Below, in pieces: positions 45,648 through 55,122 of a stretch of DNA of 64,000 nucleotides. Location: contig NZ_JACVPX010000003.1 in assembly GCF_018881655.1 (NCBI RefSeq), positions 1 to 64,000 on the forward strand. Direction: 5' to 3'. Both the position numbers and the translations under genes were made by a program. Position 1 is the first letter of the stretch. The number at the start of each line of letters is the position of its first letter. Origin of the DNA: Polynucleobacter sp. Tro8-14-1. Lineage in GTDB: Bacteria > Pseudomonadota > Gammaproteobacteria > Burkholderiales > Burkholderiaceae. The notes beneath the pieces are model-generated. The model was not told the origin of the DNA. It did no database searches and saw nothing but the letters and a program-made list of their open reading frames with translations.

Positions 45648-45670
45648 TTATCCACAATGCCTGTGGATAA
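45648..45670. promoter_or_regulatory. Two perfect DnaA-box sequences, inverted
   Basis: TTATCCACA (45648-45656) and TGTGGATAA (45662-45670) are both perfect matches to the strong DnaA box and face each other over ATGCC. Together they also form a 9-bp hairpin 14 bp past the 3' end of tRNA-Arg on the minus strand. Either DnaA binding or tRNA trailer structure would explain them. No other oriC feature was seen here. Confidence 0.5.
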
Positions 45671-45684
45671 GTATTGGGAATTTT

Positions 45685-45759
45685 TGGTCCCGCCGACAGG
45701 AATCGAACCTGTATCCCACGCTTAGGAGGCATGTGCACTATCCATTGTGCTACGGCGAG
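45685..45759 (-). tRNA. tRNA-Arg (CCT)
   Basis: 75-nt cloverleaf on the minus strand. The acceptor CTCGCCG pairs with CGGCGGG (one G-U pair), the discriminator is A and CCA is encoded. The D-arm is GCACAATGGATAGTGC, the anticodon stem CATGC/GCGTG, the loop CTCCTAA with anticodon CCT, and the T-arm CAGGTTCGATTCCTG. It reads the rare AGG arginine codon. Confidence 0.96.
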
Positions 45760-45801
45760 ATGCTAGGAAAGCAAAAAGTGTGCTATGTCAATTCTAATGA
45801 A

Positions 45802-45945
45802 TTACCAACCACACAGTGCCCATACTTGATTTGTTACTGCCACCATCATATCGGGTGCGAAGTACATCGAGAAAACAAACAACAAAGCGAATAGAGCAAA
45901 CCCGTAAAAAATGATTTTCCCACTACTTGGCTTTCTCTTAAGCAT
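45802..45945 (-). CDS. 47-aa single-pass membrane protein overlapping the MFS gene
   Basis: The ATG at 45945 lies inside the last codons of the MFS gene and the frame runs 47 codons to TAA. The product has a basic head (MLKRKPSSGK), one hydrophobic span (IIFYGFALFALLFVFSMYF) and a short tail ending WALCGW. The positive-inside pattern suits a single-pass inner-membrane protein. The 8-bp overlap suggests translational coupling with the transporter, of which it may be a small subunit. Not similar to anything I know. Confidence 0.55.
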   Translation of the reverse strand: MLKRKPSSGKIIFYGFALFALLFVFSMYFAPDMMVAVTNQVWALCGW

Positions 45946-47170
45946 TGGCCACTCTATGAATTGCCCGTTCCTTTACAGGAAGATTAACTAAGAAAGCAAA
46001 GACGCCCAATCCAATTGCAATTTCCCAAACAATTAAATAGGAGCCAGTTTGGTCAAACAAATAACCACCTAAGAAGGCTCCGCAGAAACTACCCAATTGA
46101 TGTGAGAAAAAGATGAGACCAGAGAGCATCGTCAAATACTTCACACCAAAAATTTGCGCAACGATACCGTTAGTCAGTGGAATAGTTGAGAGCCACAAGA
46201 AGCCCATGATGGCTGCAAAGATGTAAGTACTCATTGGTGTGGGCGGCAATAACAAGAACGCTGTAATGGCAATGGAACGCCCAATATAGATTGCAGATAG
46301 TAAATAGCGTTTAGGGAAGCGCTGACCTAGGATGCCAGAGCTATAGGTGCCGAAGATATTAAACAGGCCGATTAAGGCTAGGGCGGTCGTGGCGACAACC
46401 GGAGCCCCGACAGCTGGATAGGTAGAAGACAGGTCCTTAAGGTAAGGTGCCAAATGAACCGCAATAAACACCACCTGAAAACCGCAAACAAAATAACCTA
46501 AGGTCAGATAACGAAAGCTTGGATTACCCATTGCTTCCTTTAAGGCCTGTTTAATCGTCTGATCACCCAGATTATGGTTATAGGTAAAATTCTTTTCACG
46601 CAACATAAATGCAGTTGGAATCATTAGACTGGCCATCAATGCCAACATGAGAAGCGCATCTTGTGTGCCAAACATACTGAGCAAGCCTTGCTCGGCTGGA
46701 ATCATGAGGAACTGACCAAATGAACCGGCAGCTGCAGTAATGCCCATTGCCCAAACTCGTTTCTCCGCAGACACATTGCGCCCCAGGATTCCATAGACCA
46801 CGCTGTAGGTCGTGGCAGTTTGTGCCAAACCAATGAGCAAGCCACCAGCTAATGTGAAATTCATGACATCAGTAGATATGGCCATTCCTGCCAAACCTAG
46901 GGCATACAAAATCCCACCGGCAACCATAATTTTGAATGCCCCGTAACGATCCGCCAAAGCCCCAGTAACTGGTTGTACAGCTCCCCAAATCAGATTTTGC
47001 AAAGCAATAGTCAGAGCAAACGTTTCGCGACCCCAGCCATTGGCTGAAGTAATGGGTAAATTAAAGAGGCCAAAGCCATGACGAATACCCATCGATAGGG
47101 TGACCATAAGTCCACCATAGATGAGGACTTCCTTCATCGAAAGCCCTGCTTTGGATGTCTGTGTTGTCAT
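45938..47170 (-). CDS. MFS transporter
   Basis: 410 residues with 12 predicted helices. Motif A appears as GALADRYGAFK between helices 2 and 3. The N-terminus SMGIRHGFGLFNLPI resembles the MFS group often paired with CaiB-type CoA-transferases or oxalate/formate-type carriers. It lies 5 bp downstream of the CoA-transferase gene and probably imports the acid that the transferase activates. Substrate unknown. Confidence 0.85.
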   Translation of the reverse strand: MTTQTSKAGLSMKEVLIYGGLMVTLSMGIRHGFGLFNLPITSANGWGRETFALTIALQNLIWGAVQPVTGALADRYGAFKIMVAGGILYALGLAGMAISTDVMNFTLAGGLLIGLAQTATTYSVVYGILGRNVSAEKRVWAMGITAAAGSFGQFLMIPAEQGLLSMFGTQDALLMLALMASLMIPTAFMLREKNFTYNHNLGDQTIKQALKEAMGNPSFRYLTLGYFVCGFQVVFIAVHLAPYLKDLSSTYPAVGAPVVATTALALIGLFNIFGTYSSGILGQRFPKRYLLSAIYIGRSIAITAFLLLPPTPMSTYIFAAIMGFLWLSTIPLTNGIVAQIFGVKYLTMLSGLIFFSHQLGSFCGAFLGGYLFDQTGSYLIVWEIAIGLGVFAFLVNLPVKERAIHRVANA

Positions 47171-47175
47171 GGTTC

Positions 47176-48396
47176 CTAGATGATTCCCTTAGTGCGTAAG
47201 GCTTCAATCGCTTGATCATCTAGTTTGAGACGTTCATGCAAAATCTCTTGTGTATGTTGACCAAGCGTAGGCGGCGCCATTCGCACCTCTGTTGGTGTTT
47301 TAGAAAGACGCATAGGACTAGCAACCAATTTCATATTGCCAACAGTAGGGTGTGGAACATTGATCTCTACCCCACGAGCTATGACTTGCTCGTTTTCAAA
47401 GACTTCTTTGAAGTTATTAATCGGTCCACAAGGAACATTCACTTTTTCTAGAAGTGACATCCATTCCTTCTTTGTTTTTTTACGGGTCATGGCTTCCAGT
47501 AGCGGCACTAGCTCATCTCGGTGTTGAACACGGAGTGGGTTAGTGGCGTAACGTGGATTATCAGCAAGGTGAGCTTCTTCGCCAGCCATAACAAAGTGTC
47601 TATATTGACCATCATTGCCAGCAGCAACAATCATCCAGCCATCCGATGTTGGGAAGGTCTGATACGGAACAATGGTTACGGAGGCATTGCCAATTCGACG
47701 GGGCACTTTTTCAGATGTAAGGTAGGCGCTTGAAACATTAGCCATCACTGCAATTTGGGTATCCAATAAAGCCATATCGATGTATTGGCCTTCACCTGTA
47801 TGGTCACGGTGAATGACTGCTGCCAATATGGCTGTAGAGGCATACATGCCGGTAAAGATGTCTGCGATTGCAACCCCTGCTTTTTGTGGGCTAGCTCCTT
47901 TAACACCATCCGCTTCACCGGTCACACTCATAAATCCGCCCATACCCTGAACGATGAAGTCATAGCCAGGACGATTAGCAAAGGGGCCGGTCTGACCAAA
48001 ACCTGTAATTGAGCAGTAGATCAAATCTGGCTTTACTTTTTTGAGGCTTTCATAATCAAGGCCATATTTAGCGAGGTCGCCAACTTTGTAGTTTTCAATC
48101 ACCACATCCGATTCGGCAGCCAGCTGACGGATCAACTCTTGACCTTCGGGCTTTGCAATGTCAACTGTAATCGAGCGCTTATTGCGGTTAATGCAAATAA
48201 AATAGGCAGACTCTTCAGTTTCCTGGCCATTGGCGTCTTTGACAAAGGGAGGCCCCCAGTGGCGGGTATCGTCGCCAACGACCGGTCTTTCGACTTTGAT
48301 GACATCTGCACCCAAATCCGCTAGGTTTTGAGCGCACCAAGGCCCTGCCAAGACTCGGCTAAGGTCTAAAACGCGAATATGACTTAAGGCTCCCAT
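47176..48396 (-). CDS. CaiB/BaiF-family CoA-transferase
   Basis: 406-residue family III CoA-transferase. N-terminal LDLSRVLAGPWCAQNLADLGADVIKVE (core VLAGPWCAQNLADLGADVIK) and the nucleophile Asp179 in VAIADIFTGMYA are conserved. It swaps CoA between carboxylates, as in formyl-CoA:oxalate or carnitine CoA-transferases. Together with the MFS carrier it forms a two-gene uptake and activation unit. The substrate cannot be assigned. Confidence 0.88.
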   Translation of the reverse strand: MGALSHIRVLDLSRVLAGPWCAQNLADLGADVIKVERPVVGDDTRHWGPPFVKDANGQETEESAYFICINRNKRSITVDIAKPEGQELIRQLAAESDVVIENYKVGDLAKYGLDYESLKKVKPDLIYCSITGFGQTGPFANRPGYDFIVQGMGGFMSVTGEADGVKGASPQKAGVAIADIFTGMYASTAILAAVIHRDHTGEGQYIDMALLDTQIAVMANVSSAYLTSEKVPRRIGNASVTIVPYQTFPTSDGWMIVAAGNDGQYRHFVMAGEEAHLADNPRYATNPLRVQHRDELVPLLEAMTRKKTKKEWMSLLEKVNVPCGPINNFKEVFENEQVIARGVEINVPHPTVGNMKLVASPMRLSKTPTEVRMAPPTLGQHTQEILHERLKLDDQAIEALRTKGII

Positions 48397-48475
48397 CCCC
48401 CAATTTTGGCATGGATGACAGGGGAATTCCCGAAAAATTCGGTATAGATCTCAGACATGACTACAATTTGCGCGC

Positions 48476-50464
48476 ATGGCTACCCGTAAAACTTCCGAAT
48501 ACAGCGAATCGTCAATTCAGGTCCTAAAAGGACTAGAACCAGTCCGTCAACGGCCTGGAATGTACACCCGCACCGACAATCCACTCCATATCATTCAAGA
48601 GGTGCTGGATAACGCATCCGATGAAGCTTTAGGAGGTTTTGGTAAGCAAATCATCGTTACGATGCATACCGATGGCAGCGTGAGTGTGGAAGATGATGGT
48701 CGCGGCATTCCAGTGGGCATGCATCCCACCGAAAAATTGCCGGTAGTGGAGATTGTCTTTACCCAGCTTCATGCTGGCGGTAAGTTTGAAAAAGGCACTG
48801 GTGGTGCTTATGCATTCTCAGGCGGCTTACACGGTGTTGGTGTTTCCGTAACCAATGCTTTATCCAAAAGATTAGAAGTCACCGTTTGGCGTGATGGCCA
48901 AATGTCGACATTGACCTTTGCTGACGGCAAAGTCATTGAAAAGCTCAAAACGATTTCTTCTGCAAAAGAAGATAAGTCGCACGGTACCCGCGTTCGCACT
49001 TGGCCAGACGGTAAGTATTTTGATAGCTCAGTGATTCCAATGCCTGAGCTCATTCGTCTATTACGTTCCAAGGCTGTTTTATTGCCAGGTGTGAAGGTAA
49101 CACTGATTCAAGAAAAATCAGGCGATACCCAGACATGGCAATACGCACAAGGCTTGCGTGGCTACTTAAACGAAGCGATTGCGCAAGCAGGTCATGGTGC
49201 CGAAGTCATTCCTCCATTCGAAGGCGAGCAATACGCTACCGGCACTGGAGAGGAAGATTCTTTTGCTGAAGGCGAGGGCGCGGCTTGGGTTGTTTGCTGG
49301 ACTGAAGATGGCGCACCAGTACGCGAGAGTTATGTGAACTTGATTCCAACACCTGCAGGCGGCACGCACGAAAGTGGTTTGCGTGAAGGTTTATTTAATG
49401 CTGTTAAAGGCTTTATTGAGATGCATGCATTACAACCGAAAGGCGTGAAACTCATGCCTGAAGACGTATTTGCTCGCGCATCTTTCATTCTGTCGGCCAA
49501 AGTATTGGATCCTCAGTTCCAAGGGCAGATTAAAGAGCGGCTGAATTCTCGTGATGCCGTACGTTTAGTTTCTGGCTATGTGAAGTCTGCTTTAGAGCTT
49601 TGGCTCAACCAACATGTTGACTACGGTCGCAAGTTAGCCGACCTGGTGATCAAGCAAGCACAAGCGAGAACCCGTGCCGGCCAAAAAGTTGAGAAGAAAA
49701 AATCCTCTGGCGTAGCTGTACTCCCGGGCAAGCTTACTGATTGCGAGAGCGAAGATATTGGTATGAATGAAATCTTCCTAGTAGAGGGTGATTCTGCTGG
49801 CGGTTCAGCCAAAATGGGGCGAAATAAGGAATATCAGGCGATTCTTCCATTGCGGGGCAAGGTATTAAATACTTGGGAAGCTGAGCGCGATCGCTTATTT
49901 GCCAATAATGAAGTGCATGACATTGCTGTAGCAATTGGTGTTGATCCTCACGGAGCAAATGACAGTCCTGATCTATCTAATCTGCGCTATGGCAAGGTTT
50001 GCATTTTGTCTGATGCGGACGTCGATGGTGCACACATCCAGGTATTGCTCTTAACCTTGTTCTACAAGCATTTCCCCAAACTCATTGAGTTAGGGCATGT
50101 GCATATTTCTAGGCCACCACTATTTAGAGTCGATGCTCCAGCGCGTGGCAAGAAACCAGCGCAAAAGATTTATGCCCTAGATGCTAATGAGCTTCAAGCG
50201 ATTGAAGATAAATTACGTAAAGATGGTGTCAAAGAAACTGCATGGCAAATCTCCCGCTTTAAGGGTCTGGGAGAGATGAGTGCTGAGCAACTTTGGGATA
50301 CGACTTTGAATCCAGATACTCGTCGTTTACTACCAGTCACTTTGGGCACATGGACTGAAGACGAAACGTTTAAAACAATGGATATGTTGATGGGTAAATC
50401 AGAGTCCGGTGCACGCCGTGATTGGCTAGAAGAGCGCGGTAATGAAGTGGAGGCGGATATCTAA
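48476..50464 (+). CDS. parE: DNA topoisomerase IV subunit B
   Basis: 662 residues, GHKL ATPase plus TOPRIM. The N-terminus has [19 protein letters not shown] and [10 protein letters not shown] (ATP site), with [15 protein letters not shown] as the ATP lid. The TOPRIM region is [20 protein letters not shown] (metal-binding Glu) and [11 protein letters not shown]. The length and the RQRPGMYT form fit ParE rather than GyrB (which is about 800 residues). It overlaps parC by one base. Confidence 0.95.
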   Translation: MATRKTSEYSESSIQVLKGLEPVRQRPGMYTRTDNPLHIIQEVLDNASDEALGGFGKQIIVTMHTDGSVSVEDDGRGIPVGMHPTEKLPVVEIVFTQLHAGGKFEKGTGGAYAFSGGLHGVGVSVTNALSKRLEVTVWRDGQMSTLTFADGKVIEKLKTISSAKEDKSHGTRVRTWPDGKYFDSSVIPMPELIRLLRSKAVLLPGVKVTLIQEKSGDTQTWQYAQGLRGYLNEAIAQAGHGAEVIPPFEGEQYATGTGEEDSFAEGEGAAWVVCWTEDGAPVRESYVNLIPTPAGGTHESGLREGLFNAVKGFIEMHALQPKGVKLMPEDVFARASFILSAKVLDPQFQGQIKERLNSRDAVRLVSGYVKSALELWLNQHVDYGRKLADLVIKQAQARTRAGQKVEKKKSSGVAVLPGKLTDCESEDIGMNEIFLVEGDSAGGSAKMGRNKEYQAILPLRGKVLNTWEAERDRLFANNEVHDIAVAIGVDPHGANDSPDLSNLRYGKVCILSDADVDGAHIQVLLLTLFYKHFPKLIELGHVHISRPPLFRVDAPARGKKPAQKIYALDANELQAIEDKLRKDGVKETAWQISRFKGLGEMSAEQLWDTTLNPDTRRLLPVTLGTWTEDETFKTMDMLMGKSESGARRDWLEERGNEVEADI

Positions 50465-52911
50465 TGACAACTAAAAAGACTCCTGGAAAAAATACTCCAG
50501 CCGATCAGGCGGATTTGTTTGCCAGTCCCATTGAAATGGATATCGTTGAAGTGGAAGAGGCCCCTGCAGTTGCTGCTTCTTCTGGTGGTGGAACGGGCAA
50601 TCATGACCCCAAAACGGTTGACTTAAATGAAGATGGTAAAGACAGCTTAACTCTAGCGGTATATGCAGAGCGTGCCTATTTAGATTATGCAATTAGCGTA
50701 GTTAAAGGCCGTGCATTACCTGATGTATCTGATGGACAGAAACCCGTACAGCGCCGCATCTTGTTCTCAATGAGCGAAATGGGTTTGCGTGCTGATGCTA
50801 AACCGGTGAAGAGTGCGCGTGTAGTTGGCGATGTGCTGGGTAAGTTTCATCCGCATGGTGACCAATCTGCATACGATGCCTTAGTGCGCTTGGCACAAAG
50901 CTTCTCATTGCGCTACCCATTAATCGATGGTCAAGGTAACTTCGGCTCACGCGATGGCGACGGTGCGGCAGCGATGCGTTACACCGAGGCTCGTCTTACT
51001 AAGATCGCTAGTTTGCTTCTGAGTGAAATCGATGAAGGTACGGTAGATTTCGCGCCGAACTATGACGGCTCATTCCAAGAGCCTAAATTATTACCAGCGC
51101 GCCTACCGTTTGTATTGCTCAATGGCGCATCCGGTATTGCCGTTGGTATGGCGACCGAGATTCCTTCCCATAATTTGCGTGAAGTGGCTACAGCTGCCGT
51201 TGCATTAATGAAGTCTCCGAAGATGAGCACTTCAGAGTTATTGGAAATCATGCCTGGTCCTGACTATCCAGGCGGCGGACAGATTATTTCTTCTTCTGCA
51301 GAAATTGCACAGATCTATGAAGCAGGGCGCGGTAGTATTAAAGTGCGTGCACGTTGGTCTGTCGAAGAATTGGCTCGTGGTCAATGGCAGATTGTGGTTA
51401 ATGAGCTACCTCCGGCAACTTCTTCGCAGCGCGTACTGCAAGAGATAGAAGAAATTACCAATCCGAAGGTAAAGGTCGGCAAAAAGACCTTAACGCCTGA
51501 GCAAAATAACCTTAAATCGACCATATTGAATGTGCTCGATGGCGTGCGTGATGAATCCAGCAAGGATGCCGCAGTTCGTTTGGTATTTGAGCCGAAGAGT
51601 AAGAATATTGACGTGAATGAGTTTGTCAATTTATTGCTTGCTCATACTTCATTGGAATCCAATGCCCCAATGAACTTGGTGATGATTGGTAATGATGGCC
51701 GTCCACGTCAAAAAGGCCTAAAAGAAATTCTGTCTGAGTGGGTTGCATTTAGGGTAGCCACAGTTACTCGCAGAACGCAGCACCGCTTAGGCAAAGTCAA
51801 AGACCGTATGCATATTTTGGAAGGACGCTTAACCGTTCTTCTCAATATTGATAAAGTCATTAAGATCATTCGCAATAGCGATGAACCTAAAGCGGACCTG
51901 ATTAAAGAGTTCAAGCTTAGCGATCGCCAAGCAGAAGATATTCTGGACATTCGCTTGCGCCAGTTGGCTCGCTTAGAAGGCATCAAGATTGAGCAAGAGC
52001 TTAAAGAGCTCAAGTCTGAACGTGATGATCTAGAAGGTTTGTTGCAGAACGACACCGTCTTACGCAAGCGCATCATCAAAGAAATTGAGTCTGATATGAA
52101 AGACTTCGGCGATGATCGTCGCACCCTCATTCAGGAAGATAAACGTGCTGTTGCTGAGACCAAGGTCATTGATGAGCCGGTCACAGTCATTGTTTCTCAA
52201 AAGGGCTGGGTACGTGTGCGCCAAGGTCATGAGCATGATGCAACCCAATTTGGCTTTAAAGCAGGTGATGCTTTGTATGCCACCTTTGAGGTGAGAACAG
52301 TAGACGTTATTCAGGGCTTTGGTAGTGACGGACGGGTATACACCGTTCCTGTCAGCGAATTGCCAGGCGCTCGTGGTGATGGCTCGCCATTAACGAGCTT
52401 CGTTAATTTGGCTGCTGGCTCACAAATGGTTGCCTATTACGCTGGTCAATCCGATGATTTGGTATTGCTTTCTACTAAAGCGGGTTATGGATTCTTGGCC
52501 AATGTATCTGATATGACTACTCGTAACAAAGCGGGTAAATCATTCTTGAGTATGGATGCTAAAGTTCCTGGCGATGCTCCTTTAGGTGCTGCTAAGGTGA
52601 AGGTGGGCATGAAGCAAGTTGCCTGCTTATCAGAAGCTTCTAAGTTATTAGTTTTCCCATTAGATGAACTCAAGCGTCTGCCAACCGGCGGCAAAGGGGT
52701 AATCCTTATGGGCTTGGACGATAAAGAACACTTGGCTTCGGCTATCGCAGTTGGTCCTGACGGGGCTACCTATTCAGGCGCTGGACGTGCTGGTAAACCA
52801 ACTGAACTCGGCCTTGATGCCAAAACCTTAAAGTCATTTGCAGGTAACCGCGCACGCAAAGGCCACTTTGTTGAGCCGCGCTTAAAAGACGGCAAATTAA
52901 CAGCGAACTAA
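50464..52911 (+). CDS. parC: DNA topoisomerase IV subunit A
   Basis: 815 residues with the breakage-reunion domain and a C-terminal beta-pinwheel. The active-site tyrosine is in [11 protein letters not shown]. The quinolone-pocket helix reads [12 protein letters not shown]: at the position of E. coli Ser80 stands Gln, and at Glu84 stands Asp. It decatenates replicated chromosomes with ParE. An N-terminal ~60-residue Gly/Ser/Thr-rich extension precedes the domain. Confidence 0.94.
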   Translation: MTTKKTPGKNTPADQADLFASPIEMDIVEVEEAPAVAASSGGGTGNHDPKTVDLNEDGKDSLTLAVYAERAYLDYAISVVKGRALPDVSDGQKPVQRRILFSMSEMGLRADAKPVKSARVVGDVLGKFHPHGDQSAYDALVRLAQSFSLRYPLIDGQGNFGSRDGDGAAAMRYTEARLTKIASLLLSEIDEGTVDFAPNYDGSFQEPKLLPARLPFVLLNGASGIAVGMATEIPSHNLREVATAAVALMKSPKMSTSELLEIMPGPDYPGGGQIISSSAEIAQIYEAGRGSIKVRARWSVEELARGQWQIVVNELPPATSSQRVLQEIEEITNPKVKVGKKTLTPEQNNLKSTILNVLDGVRDESSKDAAVRLVFEPKSKNIDVNEFVNLLLAHTSLESNAPMNLVMIGNDGRPRQKGLKEILSEWVAFRVATVTRRTQHRLGKVKDRMHILEGRLTVLLNIDKVIKIIRNSDEPKADLIKEFKLSDRQAEDILDIRLRQLARLEGIKIEQELKELKSERDDLEGLLQNDTVLRKRIIKEIESDMKDFGDDRRTLIQEDKRAVAETKVIDEPVTVIVSQKGWVRVRQGHEHDATQFGFKAGDALYATFEVRTVDVIQGFGSDGRVYTVPVSELPGARGDGSPLTSFVNLAAGSQMVAYYAGQSDDLVLLSTKAGYGFLANVSDMTTRNKAGKSFLSMDAKVPGDAPLGAAKVKVGMKQVACLSEASKLLVFPLDELKRLPTGGKGVILMGLDDKEHLASAIAVGPDGATYSGAGRAGKPTELGLDAKTLKSFAGNRARKGHFVEPRLKDGKLTAN

Positions 52912-52938
52912 GCCAGTTAAGTCAGTTAAGTCAGCTAA
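52912..52938 (+). repeat. Three tandem 9-bp units carrying in-frame stop codons
   Basis: GCCAGTTAA, GTCAGTTAA and GTCAGCTAA follow the parC stop directly. Because the unit is 9 bp, each TAA is in frame with parC, giving four successive stops. The last copy also supplies the TAG stop of the convergent xdhC. Confidence 0.75.
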
Positions 52939-53894
52939 GTTTTCTTTGGAATACTCACGCCATATTTAACAGCAATCACTTCTGCCAGAATCGAAACTGC
53001 GATCTCTGGTGGGGTGAGAGCGCCAATATATAGACCAACAGGACCGTGTAATTTTTCAACCTGCTCTTGGCTGACATCAAACTCGAGCAAGCGCTCTTTG
53101 CGTTTTTGAGTATTTTTTCTGCTGCCTAACGCCCCCACATAAAAGGCGGGAGACTTCAGGGCCTCCATCAAAGCCATGTCATCTAACTTGGGGTCATGTG
53201 TCAGAGCAACAACGGCGGTGTGAGAGTCAACACCAATCTCCAGCAAGACATCATCTGGCATCCCCTTTGAGAAAGTAATATCAGAACGATTTAGACCCTC
53301 GGCATATTCTTCACGAGGATCAATCACGACGACTTCAAAATCTGAAGCTAGCGCAAAATCGGCCGTGTATAGGGATAGCTGACCAGCACCAATAATCACC
53401 ATACGCCAACGAGGGCCGTAAGTGGTTTTCATTTCCTGTTCAGTGCAAGCAAATTCATCACTGCGCTCACCTAAGCTAAGGGTGGATTTACCAGTAGCCA
53501 GATTTACGGAGCGACGTGTAATTTGATGAGATGAAATATTCGCAAGCAACTTTTCTAAAATAGCTAATTCTGGCCTAGGCTCTACCAATAAACGTAAGGT
53601 GCCACCACAAGGCAGACCAAAACGAGCAGCTTCTTGCTGGGTTACTCCGTAAACCACCATTTCTGGGGTATCGCGAGTGAGGATTTCAGTTTGGACTCGA
53701 CGAATAAGGTCATCTTCAACGCAGCCCCCTGAAACAGACCCAGCAACTTGCCCATCAGCTCGTATAGCAAGCCAGGAGCCGACTGGACGGGGTGCTGAGC
53801 CCCAAGTCTGAACCACGGTCGCAATCGCGACAGATTGGCCTGCTTGTAGCCATTCGACGGCAGATTTGAGTACGCTTAAATCGGTGCTGTTCAT
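52935..53894 (-). CDS. XdhC/CoxF-family molybdenum-enzyme maturation protein
   Basis: 319 residues. N-terminal XdhC domain with TWGSAPRPVGSWLAI and GSVSGGCVEDDLI; C-terminal Rossmann domain with IIGAGQLSLYTADFA and DPREEY. Proteins of this family bind the molybdenum cofactor, protect it and help insert the sulphido ligand into xanthine oxidase-type enzymes. The divergent neighbour is a MocA-like cytidylyltransferase (63 bp gap), which forms the cofactor dinucleotide. It probably serves the IorAB-like enzyme. Confidence 0.88.
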   Translation of the reverse strand: MNSTDLSVLKSAVEWLQAGQSVAIATVVQTWGSAPRPVGSWLAIRADGQVAGSVSGGCVEDDLIRRVQTEILTRDTPEMVVYGVTQQEAARFGLPCGGTLRLLVEPRPELAILEKLLANISSHQITRRSVNLATGKSTLSLGERSDEFACTEQEMKTTYGPRWRMVIIGAGQLSLYTADFALASDFEVVVIDPREEYAEGLNRSDITFSKGMPDDVLLEIGVDSHTAVVALTHDPKLDDMALMEALKSPAFYVGALGSRKNTQKRKERLLEFDVSQEQVEKLHGPVGLYIGALTPPEIAVSILAEVIAVKYGVSIPKKT

Positions 53895-53957
53895 GCGTTT
53901 TCTTCTTTTTCGTTCTTTTGTTAAAGCTTTTATTGATAACTATTTATTATCACTCTA

Positions 53958-54617
53958 ATGACAGTCTCCGGTGAATCCTCCAAAAGCCCCAATTTGCGTC
54001 TAGCCATCCTGATATTGGCAGCGGGTGAGGGAAGTCGTTTGGGTGGATATCCCAAAGCCTTATTAAAAAAAGGCGGAGATAGTTTGTTGAAGCGCTTTAT
54101 TCAATCTACCCAGAGTTTTGACCCCATTGAGACTTTGGTCGTTACAGGCTTTTACTCGGACCAAATCGAAGCAGAAATTAAATTACTCAAGCAAGCCGTA
54201 GCAAACCCAATAACTTGGGTAAAAAATCTCCAGCCAGAGTTGGGTCAAGCCTCTTCAGTACGTCTTGGTCTTGAATCGCTAAAAAGTGACTATGAAGTTT
54301 TGTTAATTGCTTTATGCGATCAGCCGGACATAGCTAGCACTGAGATCGAGGCATTACTGTGGCAATTTAATCAAAGAAGCGCAAACCAAGAGATCGTATT
54401 GCCGATGGTGAATGGTCAGCGAGGTAACCCGGTATTATTTTCAAAACCAATCATTGAGAAAATCTTAGCAATACCCGGGATGGTCTGCAGGCCCTACATA
54501 GATCTACATCCCGAGCTAGTGAAAAATTTTGTTACTGATAATCAAGCATTTGTAATGGATGTCGATACGCAGAGCGATATCGAGAAACTAGGGCTGGATA
54601 GAATCCAGCCCCATTAA
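53958..54617 (+). CDS. MocA-like molybdenum cofactor cytidylyltransferase
   Basis: 219 residues. The nucleotide-binding loop ILAAGEGSRLGGYPKALL is the NTP-transferase motif, and ALCDQPDI and NGQRGNPVLFS match MocA (metal-binding Asp in CDQP, and substrate GNPV). It would attach CMP to molybdopterin to make MCD, the form used by xanthine oxidase-family enzymes with dinucleotide cofactor. Start ATG 53958, divergent from XdhC. Confidence 0.85.
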   Translation: MTVSGESSKSPNLRLAILILAAGEGSRLGGYPKALLKKGGDSLLKRFIQSTQSFDPIETLVVTGFYSDQIEAEIKLLKQAVANPITWVKNLQPELGQASSVRLGLESLKSDYEVLLIALCDQPDIASTEIEALLWQFNQRSANQEIVLPMVNGQRGNPVLFSKPIIEKILAIPGMVCRPYIDLHPELVKNFVTDNQAFVMDVDTQSDIEKLGLDRIQPH

Positions 54618-54628
54618 GTTGTGTTGAG

Positions 54629-55087
54629 TTAAATCTCGGCAATCAGTTCGATTTCTACACAAGCACCAAGCGGGATTTGTGCAACACCAAAGGCGCTACG
54701 CGCATGTTTGCCAGCGTCGCCAAAAACTTCAAACAATAATTCTGAACAGCCATTTACCACTAAGTGTTGCTCGGTATAACTGTCAGTGGAGTTCACCAAG
54801 CCCATGACTTTAACGATGCGCTTTACTTTATCTAAAGAGCCCAAGTGATTTTGTAAGGTAGAAATCAGGTCAATCGCAATAGAGCGTGCAGCCGCTTTAC
54901 CAGTTTCTGTATCCATATCTTTACCGAGCTTACCAACCCAAGGTTTGCCATCTTGCTTAGCAATGTGACCAGAAAGAAATACGGTATTACCAGTGGTGGC
55001 AGCCATGACATAGGCAGCAGCAGGGGGTCCTGGTGGCGGTAAATCAATACCGAGGGTCTTAAGACGTTCGCTAATGGTTGTGCTCAT
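54629..55087 (-). CDS. RidA family protein (YjgF/YER057c/UK114)
   Basis: 152 residues. The segment HIAKQDGKPWVGKLGKDMDT and the C-terminal HARSAFGVAQIPLGACVEIE are conserved RidA features; the imine-hydrolysing Arg is in ARSAFGVA. The protein is of the ~150-residue subfamily, longer than E. coli RidA. Likely role: hydrolysis of reactive enamines or imines. Its stop lies 11 bp from the MocA-like stop, convergent. Confidence 0.88.
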   Translation of the reverse strand: MSTTISERLKTLGIDLPPPGPPAAAYVMAATTGNTVFLSGHIAKQDGKPWVGKLGKDMDTETGKAAARSIAIDLISTLQNHLGSLDKVKRIVKVMGLVNSTDSYTEQHLVVNGCSELLFEVFGDAGKHARSAFGVAQIPLGACVEIELIAEI

Positions 55088-55122
55088 ATTGGGTTTATGT
55101 AATTAAATTGAAAAAAGGAATC

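Noticed and set aside
45461..45684. Replication origin from DnaA boxes and AT-rich DNA
   Set aside because: Only two boxes, no dnaA, dnaN or gyrB nearby, and parE/parC are not origin markers. Kept as a DnaA-box note only.
45640..45894. 84-aa plus-strand ORF with SRRQESNLYPTL-like sequence
   Set aside because: It runs antisense through tRNA-Arg; such translated tRNA sequences are a familiar false gene. No ribosome-binding site is seen.
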